Source: Nitrospirota bacterium
Lineage (GTDB): Bacteria > Nitrospirota > Nitrospiria > Nitrospirales > Nitrospiraceae
DNA: 45,060 nt
Direction of reading: 5' to 3'
NCBI GenBank assembly: GCA_016200355.1
Contig: JACQEY010000095.1
Location: 1 to 45,060, forward strand
Both the position numbers and the translations under genes were made by a program. The first letter of the stretch is position 1, and each line of letters opens with the position of its first letter. The notes beneath the pieces are model-generated. The model was not told the DNA's origin. It ran no database searches and was given only the letters and a program-made list of their open reading frames with translations. This document shows positions 7,736 to 15,528 of this stretch, piece by piece.

Positions 7736-9094
7736 ATGTACCGTCGCAACATTTTTCATATTTTGTATCCTGTCGCCTGCCTCATCGGGCTGTTCGTTGT
7801 CTATCAAGCCTGGTTCAAACCGACCTATCTCCCTACATCACCACCCGACCAGCCCCATGCCGTCGTGGAAGACTCACAGGATACGCCCCCGACACCGCAC
7901 CACGATGGCCCTCCGGAACTGGAGCCTAAACAAACTCGCCTGATCGATCCCAGTGTGGTTCCAAAGACGATGCATTATGAGCTATTGGAGACGATCCGCG
8001 ACGAGATCGAAAAAGGACACGTCAAAACTGCGGAAACAAAACTGTCCGACCTACCGGTAACCATCGTAGACGACAACCACACACGCCCCTATCTATCCAT
8101 CCTCTGGAACAATCTGGGGATTCAACAGGAAAAACACGGCGGGACCGCTGTCTCGATCAAAGCCTTCAAGAAAGCTGCATCACTTGATGCGAAGAATCCC
8201 ATCGTCCAACTGAACCTCGCCCATGCCTACTGGGAACTGCGCGATCCGGCCATGACACAGGACTTTCTGGAACAGCTGGTCGCCCTGGCTCCGAACGAGC
8301 CCTTCCCTCATCTAGCCCTGGCCGATCTCTTTCAGGACCGTGATCAGCTCGGCGAAGCGGTTCGCCATCTCGATCAAGCCACCGCCCTCGCAGGCAAAGA
8401 TCCGGCAGTGCAATCCTATCTGCGAACCGTCACGGCCAAAGTTCGCGGAACAGAGAAAAGTGACGCGCGACTGACCAGCCGAAACAGCGCGCACTTTACC
8501 GTGAAATTCGACGGGGAAGCCGATCAGGCGACCTGGGCCGTTGTGTTGGAGATTCTCGAAGAAGCCTATCGAGAGATCGGCCAAAAGTTCGGACACTTTC
8601 CGTCGAAGACCATCGTCGTCGTTCTGCACTCCAAGTCCACGTTTCAAAGCGCGACCGGCAGTCCGGTGTGGGCCGATGGGCTCTTCGATCCCGTGCTCGG
8701 GCGCATCCAGGTTCCTACGCAGGACGCCTTGGCGGACCGTGCCTGGCTCACACGCGTGCTGCGACATGAGTTTGTGCACGCCCTCCTGCACGACCAACTC
8801 GGCCCTGCCGGCAGCGCTATCCCAACCTGGCTGAATGAAGGCTTGGCCATGGAGTTGTCCGGTGATCGCTGGTCGGATCTCGATCAGATTATGAAGCAGG
8901 AGTTTACACTGATCCCTCTACCGGCCTTGGAAGGGGAATGGGGAGGACTGTCCAGCGATGCTGCAATCGTGGCCACGCACCTCAAGGCGAGGCAAGCACT
9001 CTCTGCCGCCATGCAATCACAACTCTCAATGTCGTACGAACAGTTCCAATCCAGATGGGTGGATCAGCTTCAGGAGCACGGAAGGAAAAGCTAG
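7736..9094 (+). CDS. Membrane-anchored TPR protein with gluzincin-type metallopeptidase domain
   Basis: 452 aa. A hydrophobic N-terminal segment (residues 9-27, HILYPVACLIGLFVVYQAWF) is a signal anchor. A proline-rich linker and TPR repeats (about 115-235; NNLGIQQEKHGGTAVSIKAF, VQLNLAHAYWELRD) follow. The C-terminal domain has HEFVH at residues 344-348 and WLNEGLAMELSG about 20 residues later, i.e. the HExxH plus downstream Glu of 'peptidase MA'-like gluzincins. It is therefore probably a zinc peptidase facing the periplasm; substrates are unknown. The start at 7736 is the Met giving the complete anchor. The stop is immediately followed by a CTGAAAAAG repeat. Confidence 0.8.
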   Translation: MYRRNIFHILYPVACLIGLFVVYQAWFKPTYLPTSPPDQPHAVVEDSQDTPPTPHHDGPPELEPKQTRLIDPSVVPKTMHYELLETIRDEIEKGHVKTAETKLSDLPVTIVDDNHTRPYLSILWNNLGIQQEKHGGTAVSIKAFKKAASLDAKNPIVQLNLAHAYWELRDPAMTQDFLEQLVALAPNEPFPHLALADLFQDRDQLGEAVRHLDQATALAGKDPAVQSYLRTVTAKVRGTEKSDARLTSRNSAHFTVKFDGEADQATWAVVLEILEEAYREIGQKFGHFPSKTIVVVLHSKSTFQSATGSPVWADGLFDPVLGRIQVPTQDALADRAWLTRVLRHEFVHALLHDQLGPAGSAIPTWLNEGLAMELSGDRWSDLDQIMKQEFTLIPLPALEGEWGGLSSDAAIVATHLKARQALSAAMQSQLSMSYEQFQSRWVDQLQEHGRKS

Positions 9095-9217
9095 CAAGAT
9101 GCTGAAAAAGTCCGCCAGCAGCGTTCTCGCATCGTTCAGATCCTCAACGTACCCCAGAGGGTACGCCTCGGCCCTTCACTCGCTGCGGCCTTGCTGGACG
9201 GGCTTTTTGAGCATCCT
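9093..9217. repeat. CTGAAAAAG repeat, two-armed copy
   Basis: Left arm from AGCAAGATGCTGAAAAAGTC (9093 onward, just after the peptidase stop codon TAG) pairs with the right arm CGGGCTTTTTGAGCATCCTG ending 9217. The core contains GTACC-CCAGA-GGGTAC (about 9149-9164). The same architecture, with the core reversed, occurs at 15359-15532. Single arms occur at 10977, 21898 and 29277. Confidence 0.75.
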
Positions 9218-9339
9218 GCGGGATCATGTTTGTTGTTCCAGACATGCGAAGCATTGGATTTCACGCAGGCATCGCTTTTCAGCATCCTGGTAACTTGCAG
9301 TGATCTTGCTGCTGGTAGGTTGAACCTTCTTTCTTCTAT

Positions 9340-10263
9340 TCAGATCAAGTCCTTTTCCATTTCCTCAGGCCCCTCGCCACGCCAAGCTGGCAGGATCTCG
9401 GCTGCATCATCGTGACCAGCTACCACATCTGTCTCCTCCACAGTCGGCTCGATCGTATCTTCCCACAATATATTCCGGTCCCGATCATCCGTCATTCGGA
9501 TGCGAAATTCGATCTGCTGAGATGGAGCCGCTAACCCCTCTGTCTGTCCAACGACAGCCCTGTTGATACGCTCTGTTCGCGCAAGCCTGCCGGTCTCAGC
9601 TGAGAACTGATCGGTCCACATCAGCTGGCCGGTTTCTGAATCGACGGCACGAAGAAAAAACTGAGGTTGACCATCGAGGGCGTTTTGTCTGTGAACCTGG
9701 GTCACCGTCGCCTGTGGCACAACAAGATGCGCCACAACTCGGTGGGTAGAACCGGATTCTTGATTGCCGGCACTGAGATTCAGGAGCCCTTCCCAGAGAA
9801 ACCGGCCTGTGGCTGCATCATAGACACGGAGCGTGAACGCTGAAAGTCCATCAGCTCCCGGGCCGACTCCTCCCGCAAAAATCCGCTCATGCGGTTGACT
9901 GCCCGCTGATGCGACGTTTTCTCTCACATCTAAATCATACGTATCCTCGGAAAGAATCTCGCCGTTTTCGGCATCGTAAGTTCTTACGGTAATTGTCGAC
10001 GTCTCAGCATTCTCATACCCAACACCAGCTGCCACAATTGTCCTGGGTTTTATCGGCTCGAGAGACGATAGATCGGCAGTCCAGGCTGTCAACGGAAAGC
10101 CCGGACCGATTATGGCACATGCGATCAACCCGACATAAAACGCCTTCCTCGCCCATCCATCGACCCACCGCTCGTGATACACCGGCATGAACTCACGCCC
10201 ATTCGGCCTGAACCACGCGCTCATTTCCTCTATCGACTCAGACAGCCATTGGATGATCGTCAT
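9340..10263 (-). CDS. Unrecognised exported protein with repeated beta-rich units
   Basis: 307 aa from the chosen ATG. Residues about 35-60 hold a hydrophobic segment (AFYVGLIACAIIGPGFPLTAW), a signal anchor or late signal peptide. The rest has four similar blocks of the type 'TVRTYDAENGEILSEDTYD', 'TLRVYDAATGRFLWEGLLN', 'FLRAVDSETGQLMWTDQFS' and 'IRMTDDRDRNILWEDTIE'. These resemble single PQQ/quinoprotein-like propeller strands, but there are too few for a full propeller. The start at 10263 has AAGGGGG eight bases upstream; the frame could begin 21 codons earlier. Function unknown. Confidence 0.65.
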   Translation of the reverse strand: MTIIQWLSESIEEMSAWFRPNGREFMPVYHERWVDGWARKAFYVGLIACAIIGPGFPLTAWTADLSSLEPIKPRTIVAAGVGYENAETSTITVRTYDAENGEILSEDTYDLDVRENVASAGSQPHERIFAGGVGPGADGLSAFTLRVYDAATGRFLWEGLLNLSAGNQESGSTHRVVAHLVVPQATVTQVHRQNALDGQPQFFLRAVDSETGQLMWTDQFSAETGRLARTERINRAVVGQTEGLAAPSQQIEFRIRMTDDRDRNILWEDTIEPTVEETDVVAGHDDAAEILPAWRGEGPEEMEKDLI

Positions 10264-10431
10264 GCGCAGATCCCCCTTGCTTATGCTGGAGTCTCGCATT
10301 GACACCCTGTAGCGTAAATTCCCCACTGTGGGGGGAAAACCCCATCGAAAGAGGGGGAAATAGCCATGCGAGACAGGTGGGACGAGCGGGAAAAGCGAGA
10401 CGAGTGAAATTGGGGCTTGTCTGATGCGCGG

Positions 10432-10868
10432 CTACTTGGGTCGTAGTTTACGATTTGGTGTGCAGGGATTCTCGGATCCCCCCGCAAGCGGGACTTGGCC
10501 GAAAATAGAATACCGGTACTGGGTCACAACCCAATACAACAGATAGCCGAATGGCTTAACCAGTGGAAAGGTCAAGAGAACTGAGAGGATTCGTCCACAA
10601 TTAAGGCCAGGGAGTAGGGCCAGAAAGGCATCGATCCCATGGGCAATTTCTCCATTAGGGTGGACCAGGAAGGCGGCATTGAGACGACCTGGCTCCTAAC
10701 TCTCTCCCCCCAAGGCCTGCTTGGCCTCTTCGCTCTGATACGGAACCATACCGTACTAGGGTGGCATCCGCATGAGTCTCCAGCCGCTCAAGACCCTTCT
10801 TGGCGGTGACACAGAGGCGGCACTAGCCGTCGCAGACCAGAAGATAGGCTTGAGACGTGTGAGACTGG
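10432..10868 (-). pseudogene. Decayed DCC-family (DUF393) thiol-disulfide oxidoreductase-like gene
   Basis: Reading the minus strand gives QAYLLVCDG, a TAG stop (10823-10825), then CRLCVTAKKGLERLETHA. This is the family's DGxCxxC signature with the residue after Gly replaced by a stop. A frameshift near 10745-10757 moves to a frame with VPYQSEEAKQALGGES, another TAG (10696-10698), then AAFLVHPNGEIAHGIDAF, PLVKPFGYLLYWVV and TQYRYSIFGQ. This is the normal DUF393 C-terminal half, ending at 10432. At least two nonsense changes and one frameshift make it a pseudogene. Its 5' end runs into the TTTGG-word repeat, and no start codon remains. Confidence 0.72.
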
Positions 10869-10962
10869 TTGATCTGGTTTTGTTTGGTTTATTTGGTTCA
10901 CCTGGCAAGCTTCATTCAACCCAAAAACCAAACAAACGAGACAAACCAAATAAACCAAATAA
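10863..10962. repeat. TTTGGTTTG-word hairpin, second copy
   Basis: Left arm ACTGGTTGATCTGGTTTTG and TTTGGTTTATTTGGTT; right arm ACCAAACAAACGAGAC and AAACCAAATAAACCAAAT. The words are those of 7547-7659, without the CGAGCAGG outer arms. It lies at the truncated 5' end of the DCC pseudogene. Confidence 0.7.
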
Positions 10963-10976
10963 TAGCCCTGTTCCGT

Positions 10977-11004
10977 TGGCGGACTTTTTCAGCACCCTGC
11001 TAAA
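10977..11004. repeat. CTGAAAAAG repeat, single arm
   Basis: GGCGGACTTTTTCAGCACCC then TGCTAAAC. Its reverse complement carries TTAGCAGGGTGCTGAAAAAG followed by TCCGCC, matching the arms at 9093 and 15532. No partner arm is visible nearby. Confidence 0.65.
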
Positions 11005-11044
11005 CCTGTTGCTGTGGGCAGCAGACGCAGGTATCATCCCGTCC

Positions 11045-11461
11045 ATGCGACATACCTGGACGCTTATCGGTCTACTTGCGGGACTCTGCCTCATCGGAGC
11101 CAATACCACCCAGCTGATACCGGCTGCGACGGAGGCCATCCGGGTCGGATGGATGCTGTATCTCCTCGCACTTCCTATCGCCCTCGCGGGCCTCGTGTGG
11201 ATGGGATGGAGCTGGACCGCCATGGCCTGCGTCATGTATGGAACGGTGGGATTGGCCTTAGACCTTGCCACGGTCACGAGCATCCTGGGAGGAAAAGGCG
11301 AAGCCGGCACCCTGTTCCTCTTCAGTGCGATAAGCGGGATCGTGAACTTTTTGCTGATCCTGTTCGGCGGGCGGGCATTTTTTCATTCGCTCCAGGGGAC
11401 CGCGCTTCCAGTATCCCGCCCTCCCAGTCCTCCGTCCCCTTCTTCATCCGCAAGACCGTGA
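11045..11461 (+). CDS. Small integral membrane protein, unrecognised
   Basis: 138 aa from the chosen ATG. Four hydrophobic helices are visible: TLIGLLAGLCLIGA, LYLLALPIALAGLVWMGW, AMACVMYGTVGLALDLATV and LFLFSAISGIVNFLLILFGG. A Pro/Ser-rich tail follows. The frame is open upstream to 10772, but that part runs through the DCC pseudogene and two repeats and has no hydrophobic or motif content, so I place the start at MRHTWTLIG. The last 140 bp overlap, tail to tail, the end of the O-methyltransferase gene; one of the two C-termini is probably extended by loss of an earlier stop. Function unknown. Confidence 0.6.
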   Translation: MRHTWTLIGLLAGLCLIGANTTQLIPAATEAIRVGWMLYLLALPIALAGLVWMGWSWTAMACVMYGTVGLALDLATVTSILGGKGEAGTLFLFSAISGIVNFLLILFGGRAFFHSLQGTALPVSRPPSPPSPSSSARP

Positions 11462-12425
11462 TCCGTTCGAATCCGGCATCCGTCAACCACGCCCTCGTCT
11501 CGGCTGCCGAATAGGTATTGCCCCGTTCAGTGAACAACAACATTGAGACGGCAAAGAGATTCGCCTCTTCGGGAAACAGACCGTCCCGTCCGTGGAGAAA
11601 AGCATCTTGAATCAGCAGGCGGCCTCCGGGGTTCAACGCAGCCAACGCGCGCCGAAACAGCGCCTGATTGTCTTTCGGCGAATAGATATGGAGCACGTTT
11701 GAATACCAGATGATATCGTAGGCGCCGGGAATGGCTTCTGTCAGCAAGTCCAATGGCAGATAGGAGAGTCGCACACCGGCCTTGTGAGTCGAGGCAATCT
11801 CCTTTGCCACATCAAGGGCCGCGGGACGGTCGCATACTGTGGCACGGAGCCGGGGGTTCTTTGCGAGGAAGGCCATCGCATAGGTGCCGGGACCGCCGCC
11901 AAGATCGAGCAGGGTCCGTGCGCCACGCAGGTCGATCTGAGCAGCAATCTTCGGAGCCGTCTCCAGGGTCCGGTGATGCATCGCCCATGTGAACCGACGA
12001 CGATAGTCCGGCTCCTCCGCCTCATCGTGATCGAGCGGCAGTCCCGTCTTCACCGACTCCAGCAAGCGTCCCCAATCGGCCCAATGACTTGTGATCAGCC
12101 GGAGATAGTCCCCCCGATAGGCCGGATGATGGGCATTCAACGCCGTAGCGCCCAATCGGCTATTTCGATAAGTCTCTCCCTGTTTCTTCAACAGGCCAGC
12201 CATCGCAAGATTCCGGCAGAGAATGGCCAACCCCCGCTCGCTCACCTTCATCTCACGAGCCAGATCAGGAATGGCCCAGGAGTTCATACCGATGGTCGTG
12301 AAGAGGTCCAGCTCAATCGCGGCAATCAAAACCCGCGGCAACCGGTACGCCGTTATCGCATCGCGAAAATCGTCGAACGTGGCGATCCGCTTGCTCAATG
12401 GGTCACGCCGATCGTCTTCACACAC
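11322..12425 (-). CDS. SAM-dependent O-methyltransferase (class II-like, with winged-helix dimerisation domain)
   Basis: 367 aa. The N-terminal 100 residues form a winged-helix dimerisation domain typical of acetylserotonin/hydroxyneurosporene-type O-methyltransferases (ELDLFTTIG, IPDLAREMKVSERGLAILCR). The catalytic domain has LLDLGGGPGTYAMAF (SAM-binding motif I), ATVCDRPAALDVAKEI, IWYSNVLHIY and LNPGGRLLIQDAFL. The substrate is unknown. The GTG start at 12425 overlaps the upstream gene by 31 bp; a later TTG at MRDP-LSKRIA is possible. It is last in a six-gene minus-strand cluster, and its 3' end overlaps a convergent gene. Confidence 0.8.
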   Translation of the reverse strand: MCEDDRRDPLSKRIATFDDFRDAITAYRLPRVLIAAIELDLFTTIGMNSWAIPDLAREMKVSERGLAILCRNLAMAGLLKKQGETYRNSRLGATALNAHHPAYRGDYLRLITSHWADWGRLLESVKTGLPLDHDEAEEPDYRRRFTWAMHHRTLETAPKIAAQIDLRGARTLLDLGGGPGTYAMAFLAKNPRLRATVCDRPAALDVAKEIASTHKAGVRLSYLPLDLLTEAIPGAYDIIWYSNVLHIYSPKDNQALFRRALAALNPGGRLLIQDAFLHGRDGLFPEEANLFAVSMLLFTERGNTYSAAETRAWLTDAGFERITVLRMKKGTEDWEGGILEARSPGANEKMPARRTGSAKSSRSRLSH

Positions 12426-12832
12426 CAGCGCATCAGGTCTTGAACGGCTATTGGGTTTGTCAGGTCTATGCTCCGTTCGAACCGAGCAGCCACGTACTCA
12501 TCAGTCATGTCGGTCTGTTCAGAAAAACCGGATTTCAGCAGAATCGCACGGTACTTTGAGACCTCCGGTTGGATGTAATACTTGGCCTGCTTAGCGATCT
12601 CGTCGGTGCCAAGATCCTCCGGCGTTCCATCGGACAGCAGCGTCATCACATCGTCCAATGCCATGCCATACTGACAGAGCAACTGTCCACCCGGCGTCAG
12701 TTCCAATACCCAGCCATCGGAGCCAAGATCCATCGTCAACGCACCGCCGGATTCGAATTCTTGCAATTGAGGAAATGTTGGTGCCAGCGAGGCCCTAAGA
12801 GAGGTCCAGGCCGGCGAGGGTTCTTGACTCAT
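12395..12832 (-). CDS. Unrecognised soluble protein in TPR/methyltransferase cluster
   Basis: 145 aa, acidic, no signal peptide or membrane segment. The middle (GALTMDLGSDGWVLELTPGG) looks beta-rich and the C-terminal half is helical (DEIAKQAKYYIQPEVSKYRA). No known family recognised. Its ATG overlaps the TPR gene's stop by 4 bp and its own stop lies inside the methyltransferase 5' end, so it is translated as part of the same cluster. Confidence 0.65.
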   Translation of the reverse strand: MSQEPSPAWTSLRASLAPTFPQLQEFESGGALTMDLGSDGWVLELTPGGQLLCQYGMALDDVMTLLSDGTPEDLGTDEIAKQAKYYIQPEVSKYRAILLKSGFSEQTDMTDEYVAARFERSIDLTNPIAVQDLMRWCVKTIGVTH

Positions 12833-13653
12833 GTGTGTGCCTTTCTCGGAGGCAGCGCCCCGTCCTGCCCTACGAGCCTGGCGCGCAGGGCCGCCAACCG
12901 TTGAATATTCTCTTCAAGTTTCGGCAGCTGATACTTGCGATCCATATGCACCACCAGTTCAAGGAGATCCGCTGCCTCATGCAGCTTGCCCGTCTCTTCA
13001 TAACATTGGACCAGCACATAGCGCGCACCGCCTGTCCGCAGTTCATCGCGTGCGCGTTCGGCAATGGATTGGCTGGTTTGGCAACAGGCGATCGCGTTGT
13101 CGTAGCGCTGCTGCAGTAAAAAGGTTCGACCGATCATGCGCCAGGCATCGGCGACGCCGCTTTCATTCCCCAACCGCCGCATCAAGACCAGCGACTGTTC
13201 ATAATATCCGATCGCCTGCTCGAACTCTTTGGTCTCGCGCGCGACTAAGCCAAGATCAGAAAACAGCACTGCCTTGCCTGCATCATCCTGCGTCTTGCAC
13301 ATGAGGTCCAACGCTTCGAGATAGTAGGCCTTGGCGCGGTCCCATTCGCCCGCATCGGCTCTGAGATTCCCTAAATTGCCCAACGTCGTCCCGATCCCCT
13401 TTTCATCCCCAAGAATCTTCTGGAGTTCCAACACCTCTTGATAGTAGGTCTGAGCCGACTCCCGACGCCCGCTAACAGCACAAATGTTTCCGAGATTTCC
13501 CAGCGTGGCGGCCAACGCCCGTTGATCCCCGGTCAGCCTGTCACATTCCAACGCCTTCGCATAGCAGGTATAGGCATCGGAATAGAGCCCGCGCGAAAAG
13601 TGCTCGTTTCCCTGGCGATTGAGTTCTTCTGAAAGTCCGTTGCGCAACGTCAT
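12829..13653 (-). CDS. Tetratricopeptide repeat protein
   Basis: 274 aa with at least five TPR units of the NB-ARC/kinesin-light-chain spacing (about 40 residues): LAATLGNLGNICAVSGRRES, GTTLGNLGNLRADAGEWDRA, AVLFSDLGLVARETKEFEQA, ADAWRMIGRTFLLQQRYDNA and GGARYVLVQCYEETGKLHEA. There is no signal peptide, so it is probably a cytosolic scaffold. It overlaps both neighbours by 4 bp, so the three genes around it are translationally coupled. Its binding partner is unknown; the adjacent degenerate metallo-hydrolase-like protein and the 145-aa protein are the obvious candidates. Confidence 0.8.
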   Translation of the reverse strand: MTLRNGLSEELNRQGNEHFSRGLYSDAYTCYAKALECDRLTGDQRALAATLGNLGNICAVSGRRESAQTYYQEVLELQKILGDEKGIGTTLGNLGNLRADAGEWDRAKAYYLEALDLMCKTQDDAGKAVLFSDLGLVARETKEFEQAIGYYEQSLVLMRRLGNESGVADAWRMIGRTFLLQQRYDNAIACCQTSQSIAERARDELRTGGARYVLVQCYEETGKLHEAADLLELVVHMDRKYQLPKLEENIQRLAALRARLVGQDGALPPRKAHT

Positions 13654-14252
13654 GATGAGGGCTGGAGCAACCGTTCGACCGACTGCTTGGCGCCGGTGAG
13701 AATCGAGGCACCGTCACCGACCAACAGACTATCGAAATTGTACTTGAGAAGACGACGCAATCCCTCATGGGCCTTCGTCGCATCGGCGTACTTTTCTGCG
13801 GGCAGAAAACTGACGGAGCCGGACGGCTTCCCAATCAAGGCATCACCGACAATCAGTACACCCTTCCCCTGTTGAATGAACAAGGCCGACTCACCGGGAG
13901 ACTTCTGATCTTTCAACTGAATCACCCAGATCCCACCTGTGAGCAATTCCCCGTCTTTGAACGTTTTGGTGGGCTTGAGATCCATCTGCGCTGCATCCGC
14001 TTCAGGCACGTGCAACTGACAGCAAAACTCGTCCTGATACCTTGCCGCTTCGCGCGCATGGTCGCGATTCGTCACGATGATGTAATCGACAGGGCCGTTG
14101 CGGAGAATCACCGAACTCGCTTCGCCGGTCATCGGCGGAGGGTCGACAAGAATCTTGTGTTCCCCGACCGTCAAGAACAGCCCGTTGAAATCGAGTTGCT
14201 TCTCCTCCGAGAACCAAGACCATTGCCAGATGCCGGGAAGCAGATTCTTCAT
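13650..14252 (-). CDS. Metallo-beta-lactamase-fold protein with degenerate metal site
   Basis: 200 aa. The fold is suggested by NGLFLTVGEHKILVDPPPMT (first sheet), YIIVTNRDHAREA at the place of the HxHxDH motif, GGIWVIQLKDQKSPGESALF at the place of the second His, and GVLIVGDALIG (the metal-bridging Asp strand). In the first motif only the final D-H is kept; the two preceding His are V and N. It may be a binding rather than catalytic member, or use a different metal site. It overlaps the TPR gene by 4 bp. No signal peptide. Confidence 0.6.
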   Translation of the reverse strand: MKNLLPGIWQWSWFSEEKQLDFNGLFLTVGEHKILVDPPPMTGEASSVILRNGPVDYIIVTNRDHAREAARYQDEFCCQLHVPEADAAQMDLKPTKTFKDGELLTGGIWVIQLKDQKSPGESALFIQQGKGVLIVGDALIGKPSGSVSFLPAEKYADATKAHEGLRRLLKYNFDSLLVGDGASILTGAKQSVERLLQPSS

Positions 14253-14256
14253 GAGA

Positions 14257-14312
14257 TACCTAGGTTGAGGCTAAGGCTGAGGTTGAGCAAAGTTCCTGAC
14301 CTTAACCTTAGC
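14257..14312. repeat. Word repeat GGTTGAGGCTAAGG / CCTTAACCTTAGC
   Basis: Left side TAGGTTGAGGCTAAGGCTGA and right side CCTGACCTTAACCTTAGCG form an imperfect inverted repeat of GGTTAAGG-like words. The stop codon and last six codons of the small gene 14271-14480 lie inside it. Similar words occur at 29203-29275. Confidence 0.55.
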
Positions 14313-14480
14313 GATGATGTCGTCTTCCGAGACCGTAATGAATTTTCTATTCGGCCCCTTCGTGAAGGAAATCAGAAACATGCTATTAGAAGGTGTCACA
14401 GGGATCACCACCTGCACAGCGGCATCAACCCCCTTCACCACCTCCAAAAACTTCTGCTTACCCTCTTCCATCTCATCCAT
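14271..14480 (-). CDS. Small unrecognised protein
   Basis: 69 aa from an ATG with GGAGAGGAAAG just upstream. It reads as alternating beta and alpha stretches (KFLEVVKGVDAAVQVVIPV, SMFLISFTKGPNRKFITV, DDIIAKVKV), suggesting a small alpha/beta fold. The tail NFAQPQP is encoded by the intergenic word repeat, so the natural C-terminus may have been extended. The frame is open 26 codons further upstream, but that part runs through a GCGCGC-core element. Function unknown; it sits between the metallo-hydrolase-like and thioredoxin-like genes. Confidence 0.6.
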   Translation of the reverse strand: MDEMEEGKQKFLEVVKGVDAAVQVVIPVTPSNSMFLISFTKGPNRKFITVSEDDIIAKVKVRNFAQPQP

Positions 14481-14525
14481 CGTCTTCTTTCCTCTCCCTC
14501 TCAGCAGAAGTCGGTTGGTTTCCAG

Positions 14526-14618
14526 GCTGGGAGGCAGGGTCTCTCCGAATGCGCGCATCGATCGAGCACATTCTGATCGTGCGCGGTCTGCGAGCAGGGA
14601 GAGGCCCCGCCTCCCAGC
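14526..14618. repeat. GCGCGC-core hairpin element, copy 2
   Basis: Arms 14526-14545 (GCTGGGAGGCAGGGTCTCTC) and 14599-14618 (GAGAGGCCCCGCCTCCCAGC) pair at 18 of 20 positions, and one of the two exceptions is G-T. The core carries GCGCGCATCGATCGAGCACA and GTGCGCGGTCTGCGAGCA. It lies just downstream of the thioredoxin-like gene. Confidence 0.8.
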
Positions 14619-14621
14619 TTC

Positions 14622-15155
14622 CTACATCTTACTATGTCCACCAGCCAACAGTTTCTCGACTTCCGCCACAATCACCTCTTCGCCGGCCAGATCCATATTA
14701 CCGACACGCTGCCACCGGATCACACCCTGCTGATCGATTACATACACGTTGGGAATAAACTTCCCTCCGCCGTACAATTTGTCCGTCACCTTGTTTGGAT
14801 CGAGCAGATACGGATAGGTGACGTTCACTGGAAAGGTGGACAAGAATTCGCTCACATTCTTTTTGGAGTCGCCGGAAGAATTAACGCCGAGCACAACCAC
14901 GTCTTTCCCTTTCATTATCTCGGAAACTTTTTGGAGCGCCGATCCCTGCACCAAACAGGGGTCGCAGATGTGAAACAGCCCGAGTACCACAACCTTGCCC
15001 TTATAGGTCTCCAGCACCACATTCTCACCGGTGATGGCCGTCAACCCAAACGAAGGCGCCTTCTCGCCCACCTTGAAAAGTCCAGCGGCAAGCACCAGAT
15101 GGGCCACAAGAAGAGGAACCAGCAGCGTGCCGAGGACAAGGATCATCCGTTTCAT
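14622..15155 (-). CDS. Exported thioredoxin-like protein (TlpA/AhpC-TSA type)
   Basis: 177 aa from the ATG preceded by GGAGG at a five-base spacing; an in-frame ATG lies four codons upstream. Residues 1-24 are a signal peptide (MKRMILVLGTLLVPLLVAHL). The thioredoxin fold shows VGEKAPSFGLTAITGENV, YKGKVVVLGLFHICDPC with C64 and C67 (a CxxC, here CDPC), VLGVNSSGDS and IPNVYVIDQQGVIRWQRVG with the cis-Pro region. It is probably a periplasmic disulfide reductase, as in TlpA/ResA-type cytochrome maturation or protein repair; the exact client is not indicated. Confidence 0.82.
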   Translation of the reverse strand: MKRMILVLGTLLVPLLVAHLVLAAGLFKVGEKAPSFGLTAITGENVVLETYKGKVVVLGLFHICDPCLVQGSALQKVSEIMKGKDVVVLGVNSSGDSKKNVSEFLSTFPVNVTYPYLLDPNKVTDKLYGGGKFIPNVYVIDQQGVIRWQRVGNMDLAGEEVIVAEVEKLLAGGHSKM

Positions 15156-15528
15156 CGCAGCCTCCATTTCTCCGGAAGTGCTGAGTGCTGAGTCTTGAGC
15201 AAGGAAACAATCAATCCGATCTCAGCACTCATAACTTAGCACTCAGCACTTCCTGGCACGCTATCCTACCACGCAGATTTTTTCAGGGGCAATGGCGCAG
15301 AGCCCCACAGAGCAGCCACAGTGCCCGAGTGAGTCGCACTTAGATGGCAAGGACGGAAGCAGGCTGCTCAAAACGTCCGCCAACAAGGCCGCAGCCGAAG
15401 AAAACACCGGAAGCGTACCCTCTGGGGTACGTTGAGGATTTTTCTGAGGTGAGAACGACGCCTGGGAAATGCGCGTCTTGGCGCGCAGGGGTTGGGCGGG
15501 TGAGAAGGGCGACTTTTTCAGCAGCCTG
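15156..15528. other. Gene-free stretch with two repeat types
   Basis: No credible gene; a long open frame on the plus strand (from 15469) is antisense to purF. The stretch holds the GTGCTGA word hairpin (15174-15253) and a two-armed CTGAAAAAG element (15359-15532). The promoter of the thioredoxin-like cluster is probably near 15260-15350. Confidence 0.6.
15174..15253. repeat. GTGCTGA-word hairpin
   Basis: Perfect 16-bp arms GGAAGTGCTGAGTGCT (15174-15189) and AGCACTCAGCACTTCC (15238-15253). Within the loop CTCAGCACTC occurs again (15221-15230). Related words occur at 21555-21650 and 25435-25464. Confidence 0.75.

Noticed and set aside
10281-10487. 68-codon frame between the unrecognised exported protein and the DCC pseudogene
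   Set aside because: Out of frame with the preserved DUF393 sequence it overlaps and without any recognisable feature.
14500-14558. Upstream extension of the small gene at 14271-14480 to 14558
   Set aside because: The extra codons run through the arm and core of hairpin copy 2, and the ATG at 14480 has a good ribosome site.
15221-15247. CIRCE-like half site TTAGCACTC near the GTGCTGA hairpin
   Set aside because: Only a half site; the sequence is fully explained by the CAGCACTC word repeat and it is not near a chaperone gene.
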